Of a stretch of DNA of 64,000 nt, positions 43,654 through 52,034 are shown piece after piece. Below the pieces are notes generated by a model. The model was not told the origin of the DNA. It saw nothing but the letters and a program-made list of their open reading frames with translations, and did no database searches. The position numbers and the translations under genes were made by a program. Position 1 is the first letter of the stretch, and each line of letters starts with the position of its first letter. The stretch covers positions 434,001-498,000 of the forward strand of contig NZ_OU745373.1 in NCBI RefSeq assembly GCF_916618745.1, written 5' to 3'. The DNA comes from Cardiobacterium sp. Marseille-Q4385 (lineage in GTDB: Bacteria > Pseudomonadota > Gammaproteobacteria > Cardiobacteriales > Cardiobacteriaceae).

Positions 43654-43747
43654 CGTTTCAAACAGGACTGAGACCAGGCGGCGAGCCGAAGACAGTACAA
43701 ACTGGTACGGCGGGCTCGCCAACACCGTATCCGTTCTATTTGGGACG
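43654..43747. mobile_element. diverged relative of the Correia-like MITE (about 94 bp)
   Basis: CGTTTCAAACAGGA on the left pairs roughly with CCAAATAGAACGG read in reverse on the right. Inside, GGCGAGCC / GGCTCGCC form a perfect stem around GACAGTACAAACTGGTACGG, clearly the same core design as the 108-bp elements with a shifted loop. Non-coding, between hemH and the SDR gene. Confidence 0.55.
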
Positions 43748-43779
43748 ACTACAACGCCACCCACCCACCGGAAACCCCC

Positions 43780-44646
43780 ATGGCAGAGAACAAACCCAAA
43801 AGCATCCTTATCACCGGCTGTTCTAGCGGCATCGGCTATACGGCGGCGCACATGCTGCACAAACGCGGCTGGCAAGTCTTCGCCAGCGCACGCGATGCCG
43901 CCGCTGTCGAACGCCTGAAACAGGAAGGCCTGAACGCGGTGCAGCTCGATTTGAACGAAACCGACAGCATCCGCATGGCGCTGGACTGGGTGCTAAAACA
44001 GACCGGCGGCACCCTCGATGCCCTTTTCAATAACGGTGCCTTTGCCATCCCCGCCGCCCTCGAAGACCTGAGTCGTGTCGCGCTCGCCTACCAAATTGAT
44101 ACCGGCCTGCTCGGCTGGCATGAACTCACCATGGCCGTGTTGCCCGTCATGCGCGCGCAGGGACATGGCCGCATCGTCAATACCGGCTCGGTGATGGGAC
44201 TCTCGGCCATGCGCTTTCGCGGCGCCTACTGCACCACCAAACACGCGCTCGAAGGCTGGAGCGACGTACTGCGCCTCGAACTCGCCGGCACGGGGATTTA
44301 CGTCAGCCTGCTTGAAGCCGGCCCGATCAAAACGGCCTTTCGCGGCAACTCCTTCCAGCAATTCAAACAGTGGATCGACATCGAAAATAGCCCGCACAAA
44401 GAGCGCTACCTCGCCATGCAAAACCGCCTGCAAAGCGACAAACCGATCCCTTTCACCCTGCCGCCGGAAGCCGTGGTCGCCAAACTCATCCACGCAATTG
44501 AATCACCACGCCCGAAAGCGCGCTACTACATCACCGCCCTCACCTGGCTGATGGCGGGCGCCAAACGCCTGCTACCGACCTTCCTTATGGATAAGTTCAT
44601 CCTCTGGCTGGCCACGCGCGAAAGCAAACGCTACCAGAACAGCTAA
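43780..44646 (+). CDS. short-chain dehydrogenase/reductase
   Basis: 288 residues. NAD(P) motif TGCSSGIG (residues 13-20), the NNGA strand end, GSVMGLSAM with the catalytic Ser, and the YCTTK catalytic Tyr/Lys pair. Classical SDR of the DltE/17-beta-HSD-like group; substrate unknown. The C-terminus ends in a hydrophobic stretch (ALTWLMAGAKRLLPTFLMDKFILWLA) that could attach it to the membrane. A terminator follows. Confidence 0.9.
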   Translation: MAENKPKSILITGCSSGIGYTAAHMLHKRGWQVFASARDAAAVERLKQEGLNAVQLDLNETDSIRMALDWVLKQTGGTLDALFNNGAFAIPAALEDLSRVALAYQIDTGLLGWHELTMAVLPVMRAQGHGRIVNTGSVMGLSAMRFRGAYCTTKHALEGWSDVLRLELAGTGIYVSLLEAGPIKTAFRGNSFQQFKQWIDIENSPHKERYLAMQNRLQSDKPIPFTLPPEAVVAKLIHAIESPRPKARYYITALTWLMAGAKRLLPTFLMDKFILWLATRESKRYQNS

Positions 44647-44655
44647 CCTTCACCC

Positions 44656-44678
44656 CGCCCGCAGCAGCGGGCTTTTTC
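44656..44678 (+). terminator. SDR gene terminator
   Basis: GCCCGC-AGCA-GCGGGC followed by TTTTTC, 10 bp after the stop. Confidence 0.75.
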
Positions 44679-44797
44679 ATAGACAATTCACGGACCGCCT
44701 ACAGGGCCCGCAATGACGCCGCTTGACGAGCCAGTAGCCACAACACTTGACGTCTTTTGAAGTGGCACGGCAGCGCTACGGCAGAAAGGAAAACGTA

Positions 44798-44819
44798 GAG
44801 ACGTTGCCTGCAACGTCTC
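44798..44819. repeat. 22-bp palindrome, copy 2, in a repeat-rich gap
   Basis: Perfect GAGACGTTGC / GCAACGTCTC with a 2-nt centre; the first copy is at 4786-4807. The surrounding gap 44679-44960 also carries degenerate CAAGCGG-type units (for example near 44720-44745 and 44855-44870) and no supportable gene. Confidence 0.7.
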
Positions 44820-44960
44820 AAAAGCAAAAGGCGCAACAACAAAGCCCGCTAGCCACGCCGCTTGGTGGCGTCATTTCCGAGCCGGATACTGATTAACTGC
44901 TTTCTGTCGGCAAATGTACAATTTTTCCACACCTTCATCAAAATCAGGCAAAAATTCTCA

Positions 44961-45896
44961 ATGAAATTCACCCGCACCCTTTTGACAGTCTCTGTATTGA
45001 GCACGGCACAGCTGGTATCCGCACAGGGGAATAAACCGGATACGCTTGTGCAGCAGTTATTGGAGACGCATTATCCGGACAATCAAAAAGCACTGGAGGC
45101 CTTTAATAAAGGCAGGAATGCTGAAGAGGCCATCAGACAATGTCATTTCAGGAATGATAAAGAACGGGACGATAAAGAAGAAATCATCGCAGGTTATTGC
45201 ATGGATTTTATTGGCGAGAAGATGGTTGATACTGCACAAGGCAGGCGGCGCTACCTCTTTTTTTCCGGCGAGAACCTGAATCACGCACACGCGATGTCAG
45301 GTCTGGACAGCCTGTTTGTGTTTGATTCCGTTAATGGCAGGGACTGGCGGCTATTAACTCGTAAAGAGACAGATGCTATGGGTGGCTGGGGTTGGGGGCA
45401 GGCAACCCGTAGCATTCAGTGGCTGGAAATCGGACCCGGTTTATGGGCTGTCATGAGCAAAAGTGGTTTTAGAACGGGTGGGGAAACGGACAGTTCTGCA
45501 CGGATTTTGTATGAAGATGACGGGAACATCCGCCACACTGCGATTCCCATAGCGTTCAATATCCACGACGATTTTTGCGACCCGGCAGTCACGGATTTTT
45601 GCGATAACGATTGGCAGGATGAAGCGGGGGCTGCGCGAGAACTGGCGGAAAGTGCCGCCTTGCGCGGGGTGTTGTCAGTGCGTCGTGATTTGCCGCCGGA
45701 GGCTGGTTTTTATCCGCTGCAAGTGACGGTTGACGGCTATCGTGGCCGGAAAATCACCGACCGGCGGGATAATGGCGCCTTTGTCATCACACCAGTACAG
45801 GCATTCCAGCGGCAACCCTATCTTTTTCACTATGATGCCGCGCAGCAGGATTATGTGATGCCTACCGATTTTCCCATTCGTTTCACCACTGATTGA
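44961..45896 (+). CDS. exported protein of unknown function
   Basis: 311 residues from ATG 44961; the signal peptide MKFTRTLLTVSVLSTAQLVSAQ has a clear AXA-type cleavage site. The mature part starts with a helical region (DTLVQQLLETHYPDNQKALEAFNKGRNAEEAIRQ). A mostly beta domain follows with YLFFSGENL, WGWGQATRSIQWLEIGPGLWAVMSKSG and three Cys in FCDPAVTDFCDND and GYCMD. No catalytic motif or known family recognised. Likely periplasmic or secreted. Flanked by repeats on both sides, so it may be accessory. Confidence 0.75.
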   Translation: MKFTRTLLTVSVLSTAQLVSAQGNKPDTLVQQLLETHYPDNQKALEAFNKGRNAEEAIRQCHFRNDKERDDKEEIIAGYCMDFIGEKMVDTAQGRRRYLFFSGENLNHAHAMSGLDSLFVFDSVNGRDWRLLTRKETDAMGGWGWGQATRSIQWLEIGPGLWAVMSKSGFRTGGETDSSARILYEDDGNIRHTAIPIAFNIHDDFCDPAVTDFCDNDWQDEAGAARELAESAALRGVLSVRRDLPPEAGFYPLQVTVDGYRGRKITDRRDNGAFVITPVQAFQRQPYLFHYDAAQQDYVMPTDFPIRFTTD

Positions 45897-45925
45897 CCAC
45901 CATTTGGCTGTAAGCGTTTTATTCT

Positions 45926-46107
45926 GCTTGGCGGCGAAGCCAGTATTTGTCTCGCTTGGCAGTCAGCCCAGTGTTTCTCTCGCTTGGCGACGAACCCCGT
46001 ATTTATCTGGCTTGGCAACGAACCCCGTGCTTGTCTCGCTTGGCGGCGAACCCCGTATTTATCTCGCTTGGCGGCGAACCCCGCATTTATCTCGCTTGGC
46101 GGATGAT
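45926..46107. repeat. 28-bp tandem repeat array (7 units)
   Basis: GCTTGGC recurs at 45926, 45954, 45982, 46010, 46038, 46066 and 46094, exactly 28 bp apart. The consensus begins CTCGCTTGGCGGCGAACCCC and then runs through TATTTAT. Units differ by a few bases. There are no spacers, so it is not CRISPR. The same unit is scattered elsewhere in the window, usually singly and often in the opposite orientation. The array fills most of the gap before murG. Confidence 0.9.
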
Positions 46108-46218
46108 TCAGACGCGGCAACTGTGAGATTTATTGGTTTGTCCGCTATCAGGCGATACCGGTGGCGTCGTTTTCCTCTATCCTATTGCACTTTCACTCAC
46201 ACATTTTCGAGAGTTTTC

Positions 46219-47376
46219 ATGCCTATTGCTGCAAGTGATTTGAATGTTATGGACAAGCTCGATCCCGCCCGCTGGCAGGGCAAGCGGGTGTTGATGATGG
46301 CCGGTGGGACCGGCGGGCACGTGTTTCCCGCCCTCGCTGTGGCCAGTGCCGCCCGTGATTTGGGCGCTGAGGTGCATTGGCTCGGCAATGCCAAGGGGTT
46401 TGAGGGGCAGAAGGTGCCTGCAGCGGGTTTTGTTTTGCATGACATCGCGGTGCGCGGACTGCGCGGCAAGGGTCTGCTCGGCTGGTTGCAGGCACCGTTT
46501 ATGCTCGCTCGCGCGTTTTGGCGGGCAAACGCGGTGTTGCGTCGCCTGCGTCCTGATGTGGTCATCGGTATGGGCGGGTTTGCTTCCGGCCCCGGCGGTC
46601 TGGTCGCGCACTGGCGGCGGGTGCCGCTGGTGGTGCATGAGCAGAATGCAGTAGCGGGTTTGACTAACCGCCGTCTGGCGAAGGTTGCCGACCGGGTGCT
46701 GCTCGCCGATGATCGCGCGGCAGCAGGGATGGGGCTGGCCGAGGGGCAGTTTGTGGTTACGGGTAATCCGGTGCGCCCCGAAATTGCCGCGATGCCTGCA
46801 CCTGCGCAGCGTTTTTTAGGGCATCGCGGGCCGGTTCGTTTGCTGGTGCTGGGCGGTTCGCAGGGGGCAAAGGCACTGAATGCGCTGCTGCCGCAGGCGC
46901 TTTCGTTGTTGCCGGCGGAATCCCGCCCCGCTGTCACGCATCAGGTCGGCGAGCGCTGGCTGGATGAGGCGCGCGCGGCGTATGCGGCTGCGGGTGTCGA
47001 GGCCGAGGTGGTGCCGTTTATTGTGGATATGGCGGCGGCGTATGGTGCGGCGGATTGGGTGATTGCCCGTTCGGGTGCACTCACGGTTGCCGAGGTGGCC
47101 TCTGCCGGGCTGGCAGCGCTGTTTGTGCCGTTCCCGTTTGCGGTTGATGATCATCAGACGGCAAATGCGCAGGCGCTGGTGGATGCCGGCGCAGCGGTGG
47201 TGGTGCAGCAGCGGGATTTGTCGGCAGAGTCACTGGCCGCGCTGATCGCTGCCCGTCAGGATCGCGGCGCGCTGTTGATGCAAGCCGACCGTGCCCGCAG
47301 CCGTTCGCATGCGAAGGCGCTGGGGCAGATTCTGGCCGAGGTTGAAACGCTGTTGGCGGGCAAGGCGGCACGCTAG
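46219..47376 (+). CDS. murG: UDP-GlcNAc:lipid I N-acetylglucosaminyltransferase
   Basis: Converts lipid I to lipid II at the inner membrane. 385 residues from ATG 46219 (MPIAASDLNVMDKLDPARW). ATG 46249 is a shorter option and would place the start closer to the domain. MMAGGTGGHVFPALAVA is the glycine loop, and VVHEQNAVAGLTNRRLA, LGGSQGAKALN and ARSGALTVAEVASAGL complete the GT28 motifs. It is the first gene of the plus-strand dcw half, cut off from ftsW, so it needs its own promoter. Confidence 0.96.
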   Translation: MPIAASDLNVMDKLDPARWQGKRVLMMAGGTGGHVFPALAVASAARDLGAEVHWLGNAKGFEGQKVPAAGFVLHDIAVRGLRGKGLLGWLQAPFMLARAFWRANAVLRRLRPDVVIGMGGFASGPGGLVAHWRRVPLVVHEQNAVAGLTNRRLAKVADRVLLADDRAAAGMGLAEGQFVVTGNPVRPEIAAMPAPAQRFLGHRGPVRLLVLGGSQGAKALNALLPQALSLLPAESRPAVTHQVGERWLDEARAAYAAAGVEAEVVPFIVDMAAAYGAADWVIARSGALTVAEVASAGLAALFVPFPFAVDDHQTANAQALVDAGAAVVVQQRDLSAESLAALIAARQDRGALLMQADRARSRSHAKALGQILAEVETLLAGKAAR

Positions 47377-47583
47377 TTCTTGTTATGTTCACTCTTTTTT
47401 CGCTGGCGCGGGGCTTCCCCGCCCTGCCCTTCCCCGCGTTTTTTCGCGTGGTTGTCGCGCTTGGCGGGGGCTATCCGAACTCGTCATGCGCGTTTTCTGC
47501 TTCCCCCAACCCTTCTTCGCGGGGTTTTGTCGCGGGGTTTGTTTTTTTGTTGTTAACTCACTTTTCAGGTTTAGGTTTTTCAG

Positions 47584-49023
47584 ATGAGTGCTGATATTCA
47601 TTTTGGGCGGATTGAACGCCGCCAGATGCGCCGTGTGCGTAATGTGTTTTTTGTCGGAATCGGCGGGGTCGGCATGAGTGCCATCGCCGAGGTGTTGATT
47701 ACGCTGGGTTATGCGGTGAGCGGTTCGGATTTGAAGGCGTCCGCCAATACGGAGCGTTTGCAGGCAAAGGGCGCCACGGTGTTTTTCGGCCATAGTGCGG
47801 AGAATGTGGGTGATGCGTCGGTGGTGGTCACGTCTTCGGCGATTGACCCCGCCAATCCGGAAGTGCTGCGCGCGCGCGAGCTGGGGATTCCGGTCATCCG
47901 CCGCGCCGAGATGCTGGCCGAGCTGATGCGTTTCCGTTTCGGGATTGCGGTCGCGGGTACGCACGGCAAGACGACGACGACGAGTTTGATTGCCTCCATC
48001 CTCGCCGATGCCGGGCTGGATCCGACGTTTGTCATCGGTGGGGTGCTCACGGCAGCGGGCAGTAATGCACGTCTGGGCGACGGGCAGTATTTGGTCGCGG
48101 AGGCGGATGAGTCGGATGCGTCGTTTTTGTTTTTGCAGCCGATGATTTCGGTGGTAACGAATATTGATGCGGATCATCTGGAGAATTACGGCGGCAGTTT
48201 CGATAATTTGAAGCAGGGTTTTGTGCGCTTTTTGCATAATTTGCCGTTCTACGGGCTGGCGGTGATGTGTGTGGATGATGAGGGGGTGCGCTCGGTGTTG
48301 TCTGAGGTCGGGCGGCCGGTGCGCACGTATGGTTTTTCGGAGCAGGCGGATTTGCGCGCGGTGAATGTGCGTCAGGTCGGCCTGGATATGCTGTTTGATG
48401 TGGTCGATAAGGCGCGCGGCGAGACGTTCCCGCTGTCGCTGTCCATGCCCGGCAAGCATAATGTGCTGAACGCGCTCGCGGCGCTGATTGTGTGCAGCGA
48501 GCTGGGGTTGCCGCATGAGGATATTGTCGCCGGGCTGCGCCAGTTCAAAGGCGTCGGGCGGCGTTTTACGTATCACGGTGTGATTGCGCATGAACACGGC
48601 ACGGCCGAGGTGTTCGAGGATTATGGGCATCACCCGAACGAGATTCGCGCGGTGCTGGCAGCGGCGAAGGAAGGCTTTGCCGGACGGCGAATTTTTGCGG
48701 TGTTCCAGCCGCACCGCTTTACCCGCACCCGCGATTGTCTGGATGATTTTGCCGAGGTGCTGGCGAATTGTGAGGCGCTGGTGCTCACGGATGTGTACAG
48801 CGCGGGCGAAGCGCCGATTGCCGGTGCGGACAGCCGGGCGCTGGCGCGCGCCATCCGCGCACATGGCAAGGTCGAACCGGTGCTGATTGCCGACAAGGGC
48901 GCAATTAATCAGCAGTTGTACGATAATTTGTTGCAAGACGGTGATGTCGTGATTTATTTCGGCGCGGGCGATATTGGCCGCGTCGCCAAAGATATGGCTA
49001 CGGAACATGGGGTAACGCAATGA
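47584..49023 (+). CDS. murC: UDP-N-acetylmuramate--L-alanine ligase
   Basis: Adds L-Ala to UDP-MurNAc, the first Mur ligase step. 479 residues starting MSADIHFGRIERRQMRRVRNVFFVGIGGVGMSAIAEVLI. The ATP loop is VAGTHGKTTTTSLIAS, and YGHHPNEIRAVLAAAKE and FQPHRFTRT follow. The gap after murG (207 bp) holds no supportable gene. It overlaps ddl by 4 bp. murB, common at this spot, is absent. Confidence 0.97.
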   Translation: MSADIHFGRIERRQMRRVRNVFFVGIGGVGMSAIAEVLITLGYAVSGSDLKASANTERLQAKGATVFFGHSAENVGDASVVVTSSAIDPANPEVLRARELGIPVIRRAEMLAELMRFRFGIAVAGTHGKTTTTSLIASILADAGLDPTFVIGGVLTAAGSNARLGDGQYLVAEADESDASFLFLQPMISVVTNIDADHLENYGGSFDNLKQGFVRFLHNLPFYGLAVMCVDDEGVRSVLSEVGRPVRTYGFSEQADLRAVNVRQVGLDMLFDVVDKARGETFPLSLSMPGKHNVLNALAALIVCSELGLPHEDIVAGLRQFKGVGRRFTYHGVIAHEHGTAEVFEDYGHHPNEIRAVLAAAKEGFAGRRIFAVFQPHRFTRTRDCLDDFAEVLANCEALVLTDVYSAGEAPIAGADSRALARAIRAHGKVEPVLIADKGAINQQLYDNLLQDGDVVIYFGAGDIGRVAKDMATEHGVTQ

Positions 49024-49940
49024 GTATGGATTTTGGCAAGGTCGCCGTCCTGTATGGCGGGACGTCGGCGGAACGCGAGGTATCGCTGGTCAGCGGCGCG
49101 GCGGTGCACGAGGCGCTATGTGCGGCGGGCGTGGATGCGCATTTGGTCGATACGCTGGATATGCAGGCGCTGTTTTCTTTGCGGGAACGCGGTTTTGCGC
49201 GCGCTTTTGTGATTTTGCACGGGCGCGGCGGCGAGGATGGGCAGACGCAGGCGATTCTGGATGCGTTGACCATTCCCTACACGGGCGCGGGCGTCGCCGC
49301 TTGCGCGATTGCCATGGATAAGGTGTTGACCAAGCGGCTGTGGGCGGCAGACGGACTGCCGGTGCAGCCGGATATGGTGATTGACGAATCGACGTCGTTC
49401 GACACGCTGGCCACCCGCTTGTGCGCATCGTCGTTTGCGGTCAAACCCGCGCTGGAAGGTTCAAGCGTCGGCATCAGCCGCGTCTCCAGCCAGGCGGATT
49501 TGGTCGCGGCGTATGCCAAGGCAGGCGGTGCCAGCGAGAAGGTCATGGTGGAACCGTGGGTGGTCGGTCGTGAGCTGACCTGCGCCATCATCGGCAACGA
49601 GACCCTGCCAGTGGTGGAAATCCGCCCCGCCAACAGTCATCAGTTCTACGATTATGACGCCAAGTACCGCGACGACAACACCCGCTATCTCTGCCCTGCC
49701 CCGCTGGATGCGGCGTTAGGCGGGGAAATTCAGGCACTCACCAGACGCGCGTTTGCCAGCATCGGCGCGAAAGGCTGGGCACGCGTCGATTTTATTCTCG
49801 ATGAAGCGGACCGCCCGTGGCTGCTGGAAATCAATATGGCACCCGGCATGACCTCGCATTCACTGGTGCCACTGGCGGGCAAGGCGGCGGGACTCGATTT
49901 TCAGGCAGTCGTGCTGAAAATCCTCGCGCAGACGTTGTAA
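49020..49940 (+). CDS. ddl: D-alanine--D-alanine ligase
   Basis: ATP-grasp ligase making the D-Ala-D-Ala that MurF attaches. 306 residues, ATG at 49020 overlapping the murC stop. KVAVLYGGTSAEREVSLVSG, HGRGGEDGQTQAIL, KPALEGSSVGISRV and EINMAPGMTSHSLVPLAGKA are Ddl signatures. Length matches DdlB. Confidence 0.97.
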   Translation: MSMDFGKVAVLYGGTSAEREVSLVSGAAVHEALCAAGVDAHLVDTLDMQALFSLRERGFARAFVILHGRGGEDGQTQAILDALTIPYTGAGVAACAIAMDKVLTKRLWAADGLPVQPDMVIDESTSFDTLATRLCASSFAVKPALEGSSVGISRVSSQADLVAAYAKAGGASEKVMVEPWVVGRELTCAIIGNETLPVVEIRPANSHQFYDYDAKYRDDNTRYLCPAPLDAALGGEIQALTRRAFASIGAKGWARVDFILDEADRPWLLEINMAPGMTSHSLVPLAGKAAGLDFQAVVLKILAQTL

Positions 49941-49943
49941 GTC

Positions 49944-50771
49944 ATGGCCACGCCCCCGAAAAATCGCTATTTGACCCGTTCCTCGGTCAGCGTACCGCGC
50001 GAGGAACGCACGCTGTGGCAAATCGCCTGGCTGATTGGCGAATGCACATTGGCTGTCCTGCTCTTGATCGGCATCGCTTACGGGATTTATGTGACCTATC
50101 AGCGCCTGACGCAGCAGGCGTTTTTCCCGCTGAAACGGGTCATCATCGCCGAACCGCTGCGCTACGGCGACATGGCCGACATCAGCGACATCATCCGCCA
50201 TCACCACCAGAAAGATTTGCTGCATATGGATGTGTCGCTGCTCGCCGGCGAAATCCAGCAGCTTGACTGGATTGCCAAGGCAGGCGTTTACAAGCGCTGG
50301 CCGGATGCGGTGGAAATCAAACTCGTCGAACGCGTCCCCATCGTGCGCTGGGGCAAGGAAGGCTTCCTTGACGCCAGCGGCACACCGTTCACCGTGCCGG
50401 ACAGCGACAAGCTGCGCGGCTTGTTCAAACTGCAAGGGCCGGACGGTTACGAGCAGCAGGTGCTGCAATATTACGAAGACATCGCACCGTGGCTTGCCGC
50501 ACGCCATCTTGATGTCGCCCGCCTTACCCTCGACCCGCGCCTCGTCTGGCATGTCGAACTGAGCGGCGGCACCGACATCATCCTCGGTCGTGATCAACTA
50601 AACGAACGTCTGAAAAAACTCGTTGTGGTCAACGACAAAGTCATCAAGCCCTACCATCCGTACATTGACGCCATCGACCTGCGCTATCATGACGGCTTCT
50701 CCGTGCGCTGGAAAGCCGGCGTCAGACCCGTGACCACAGAAGCAAAAGACAAGACAAAAGAGAAAAAATGA
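49944..50771 (+). CDS. ftsQ: cell division protein FtsQ
   Basis: Bitopic divisome protein that binds FtsL and FtsB. 275 residues: a cytoplasmic N-terminus, a transmembrane helix at about residues 35-55 (CTLAVLLLIGIAYGIYVTY), then a POTRA region (FFPLKRVIIAEPLRYGDMADISDIIRHH) and the beta domain (WIAKAGVYKRWPDAVEIKLVERVPIVRW). It lies between ddl (3-bp gap) and ftsA (4-bp overlap). Confidence 0.95.
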   Translation: MATPPKNRYLTRSSVSVPREERTLWQIAWLIGECTLAVLLLIGIAYGIYVTYQRLTQQAFFPLKRVIIAEPLRYGDMADISDIIRHHHQKDLLHMDVSLLAGEIQQLDWIAKAGVYKRWPDAVEIKLVERVPIVRWGKEGFLDASGTPFTVPDSDKLRGLFKLQGPDGYEQQVLQYYEDIAPWLAARHLDVARLTLDPRLVWHVELSGGTDIILGRDQLNERLKKLVVVNDKVIKPYHPYIDAIDLRYHDGFSVRWKAGVRPVTTEAKDKTKEKK

Positions 50772-51994
50772 ACGAACAGGCCATCAAAGTCGTCATCGAC
50801 CTCGGCAGCTCACGCACACGGGTGACCATCGCTGAAATCGGCAGCAACCACAGCTACTTTGAAGTGCTGGGCTGCGGCATTGCCGCCGGTAGCGCCGTCA
50901 AGGCAGGCATCGTCACCAACATCTCCGCCGCCACCGCCGCCATCCGTCAGGCGGTCGCCATCGCCGAACAAGAAGCCGGCGTCAAAATCAACAGCGCCAT
51001 CGTCAGCATCAGCGGCCAACACATCCTCGGCGTCAACAGCGACGGCCAGACCCATATCCGAAACCGCCGCATCCGCAATAACGACATCGTCCACGCCGTC
51101 ATGCGCGCGCGCAACCTCGCTCACAAAGGCGGGCAAACCCTGCTGCACGTCCTCGAACAACAATTCATCGTCGATGGTCACAAAGGCATCACCGACCCCA
51201 AAGGCATGACCGCTGACGAACTCGACGCCCGCGTCCACGTCATCAGCGCCCGCAGCGCCGCCGTGGACAACCTCAGCCAGTGCGTGCGCGAAGCCGGCAT
51301 CGAAATCGAACAAATCGTCTATGCCGGCCTCGCCTCCGCCTACGCCGCCAGCAGCACGGACGAACGCGAACTCGGCGTCTGCACCGTTGACCTCGGCGCC
51401 GGCACCGCCGACATCATGCTGTGGCTGCACAACCAGCCCATGCACGCCGCCACCCTGCCCATCGGCGGCGAACAAATCTCCAGCGAAATCGCCACCGCCC
51501 TGCGTACCCCGCGCTCCGCCGCCGAAACCCTCAAATGCCGTTACGGGGCGCTGCGCAACAAATACAGCCAGCAACATCGCATCCCGCTGCCCAGTACCGG
51601 CCACCTGCCCGACCGCCAGCTCGCCGGCAACGACATGGTCGAGCTGCTCGCCATGTGCTACCAAAACCACTTCACCCACATCAACAAAGAACTGCACCGT
51701 GTCGGCCTGCGCAAAATGCTCGACGGCGGCATCATCTTCACCGGCGGCGCCGTGCAAATCCCCGGCCTCGCCGAAGCCGCCGGCGAACACTTTGAATGCC
51801 CGGTACGCGTTTTCATCCCCCCGCCCATCGAGGGCCTGCCCGAACACCTGCAACGCGACGCGGGCATGGTCACCACCCTTGGCCTCTTCTACCTGCAACA
51901 AGTTCCGCTCTCGGACTACGTTTGGGCCAAAGAAGAAAACGACGGTATAATCCAAAACGTTACAAACTTTTTAAAGCGTTACCTGTCACCCTAA
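50768..51994 (+). CDS. ftsA: cell division protein FtsA
   Basis: Actin-like ATPase that tethers FtsZ to the membrane. 408 residues. IKVVIDLGSSRTRVTIAEIG is phosphate loop 1, VCTVDLGAGTADIMLW is phosphate loop 2, and GGIIFTGGAVQIPGLAEAA is the adenosine motif. The C-terminal amphipathic helix NVTNFLKRYLSP is the membrane-targeting sequence. Downstream of ftsQ, 40 bp before ftsZ. Confidence 0.97.
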   Translation: MNEQAIKVVIDLGSSRTRVTIAEIGSNHSYFEVLGCGIAAGSAVKAGIVTNISAATAAIRQAVAIAEQEAGVKINSAIVSISGQHILGVNSDGQTHIRNRRIRNNDIVHAVMRARNLAHKGGQTLLHVLEQQFIVDGHKGITDPKGMTADELDARVHVISARSAAVDNLSQCVREAGIEIEQIVYAGLASAYAASSTDERELGVCTVDLGAGTADIMLWLHNQPMHAATLPIGGEQISSEIATALRTPRSAAETLKCRYGALRNKYSQQHRIPLPSTGHLPDRQLAGNDMVELLAMCYQNHFTHINKELHRVGLRKMLDGGIIFTGGAVQIPGLAEAAGEHFECPVRVFIPPPIEGLPEHLQRDAGMVTTLGLFYLQQVPLSDYVWAKEENDGIIQNVTNFLKRYLSP

Positions 51995-52034
51995 CGCATC
52001 ACACATTGGCTCACTGGCACACAAGAGGTAAAAC

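Noticed and set aside
45926..46107. CRISPR array
   Set aside because: The seven units are directly adjacent with a 28-bp period and no unique spacers, and no cas genes are in the window.
47385..47594. 69-codon frame between murG and murC
   Set aside because: No RBS, Phe/Pro/Ser-rich low complexity, and it overlaps the murC start; treated as intergenic sequence.
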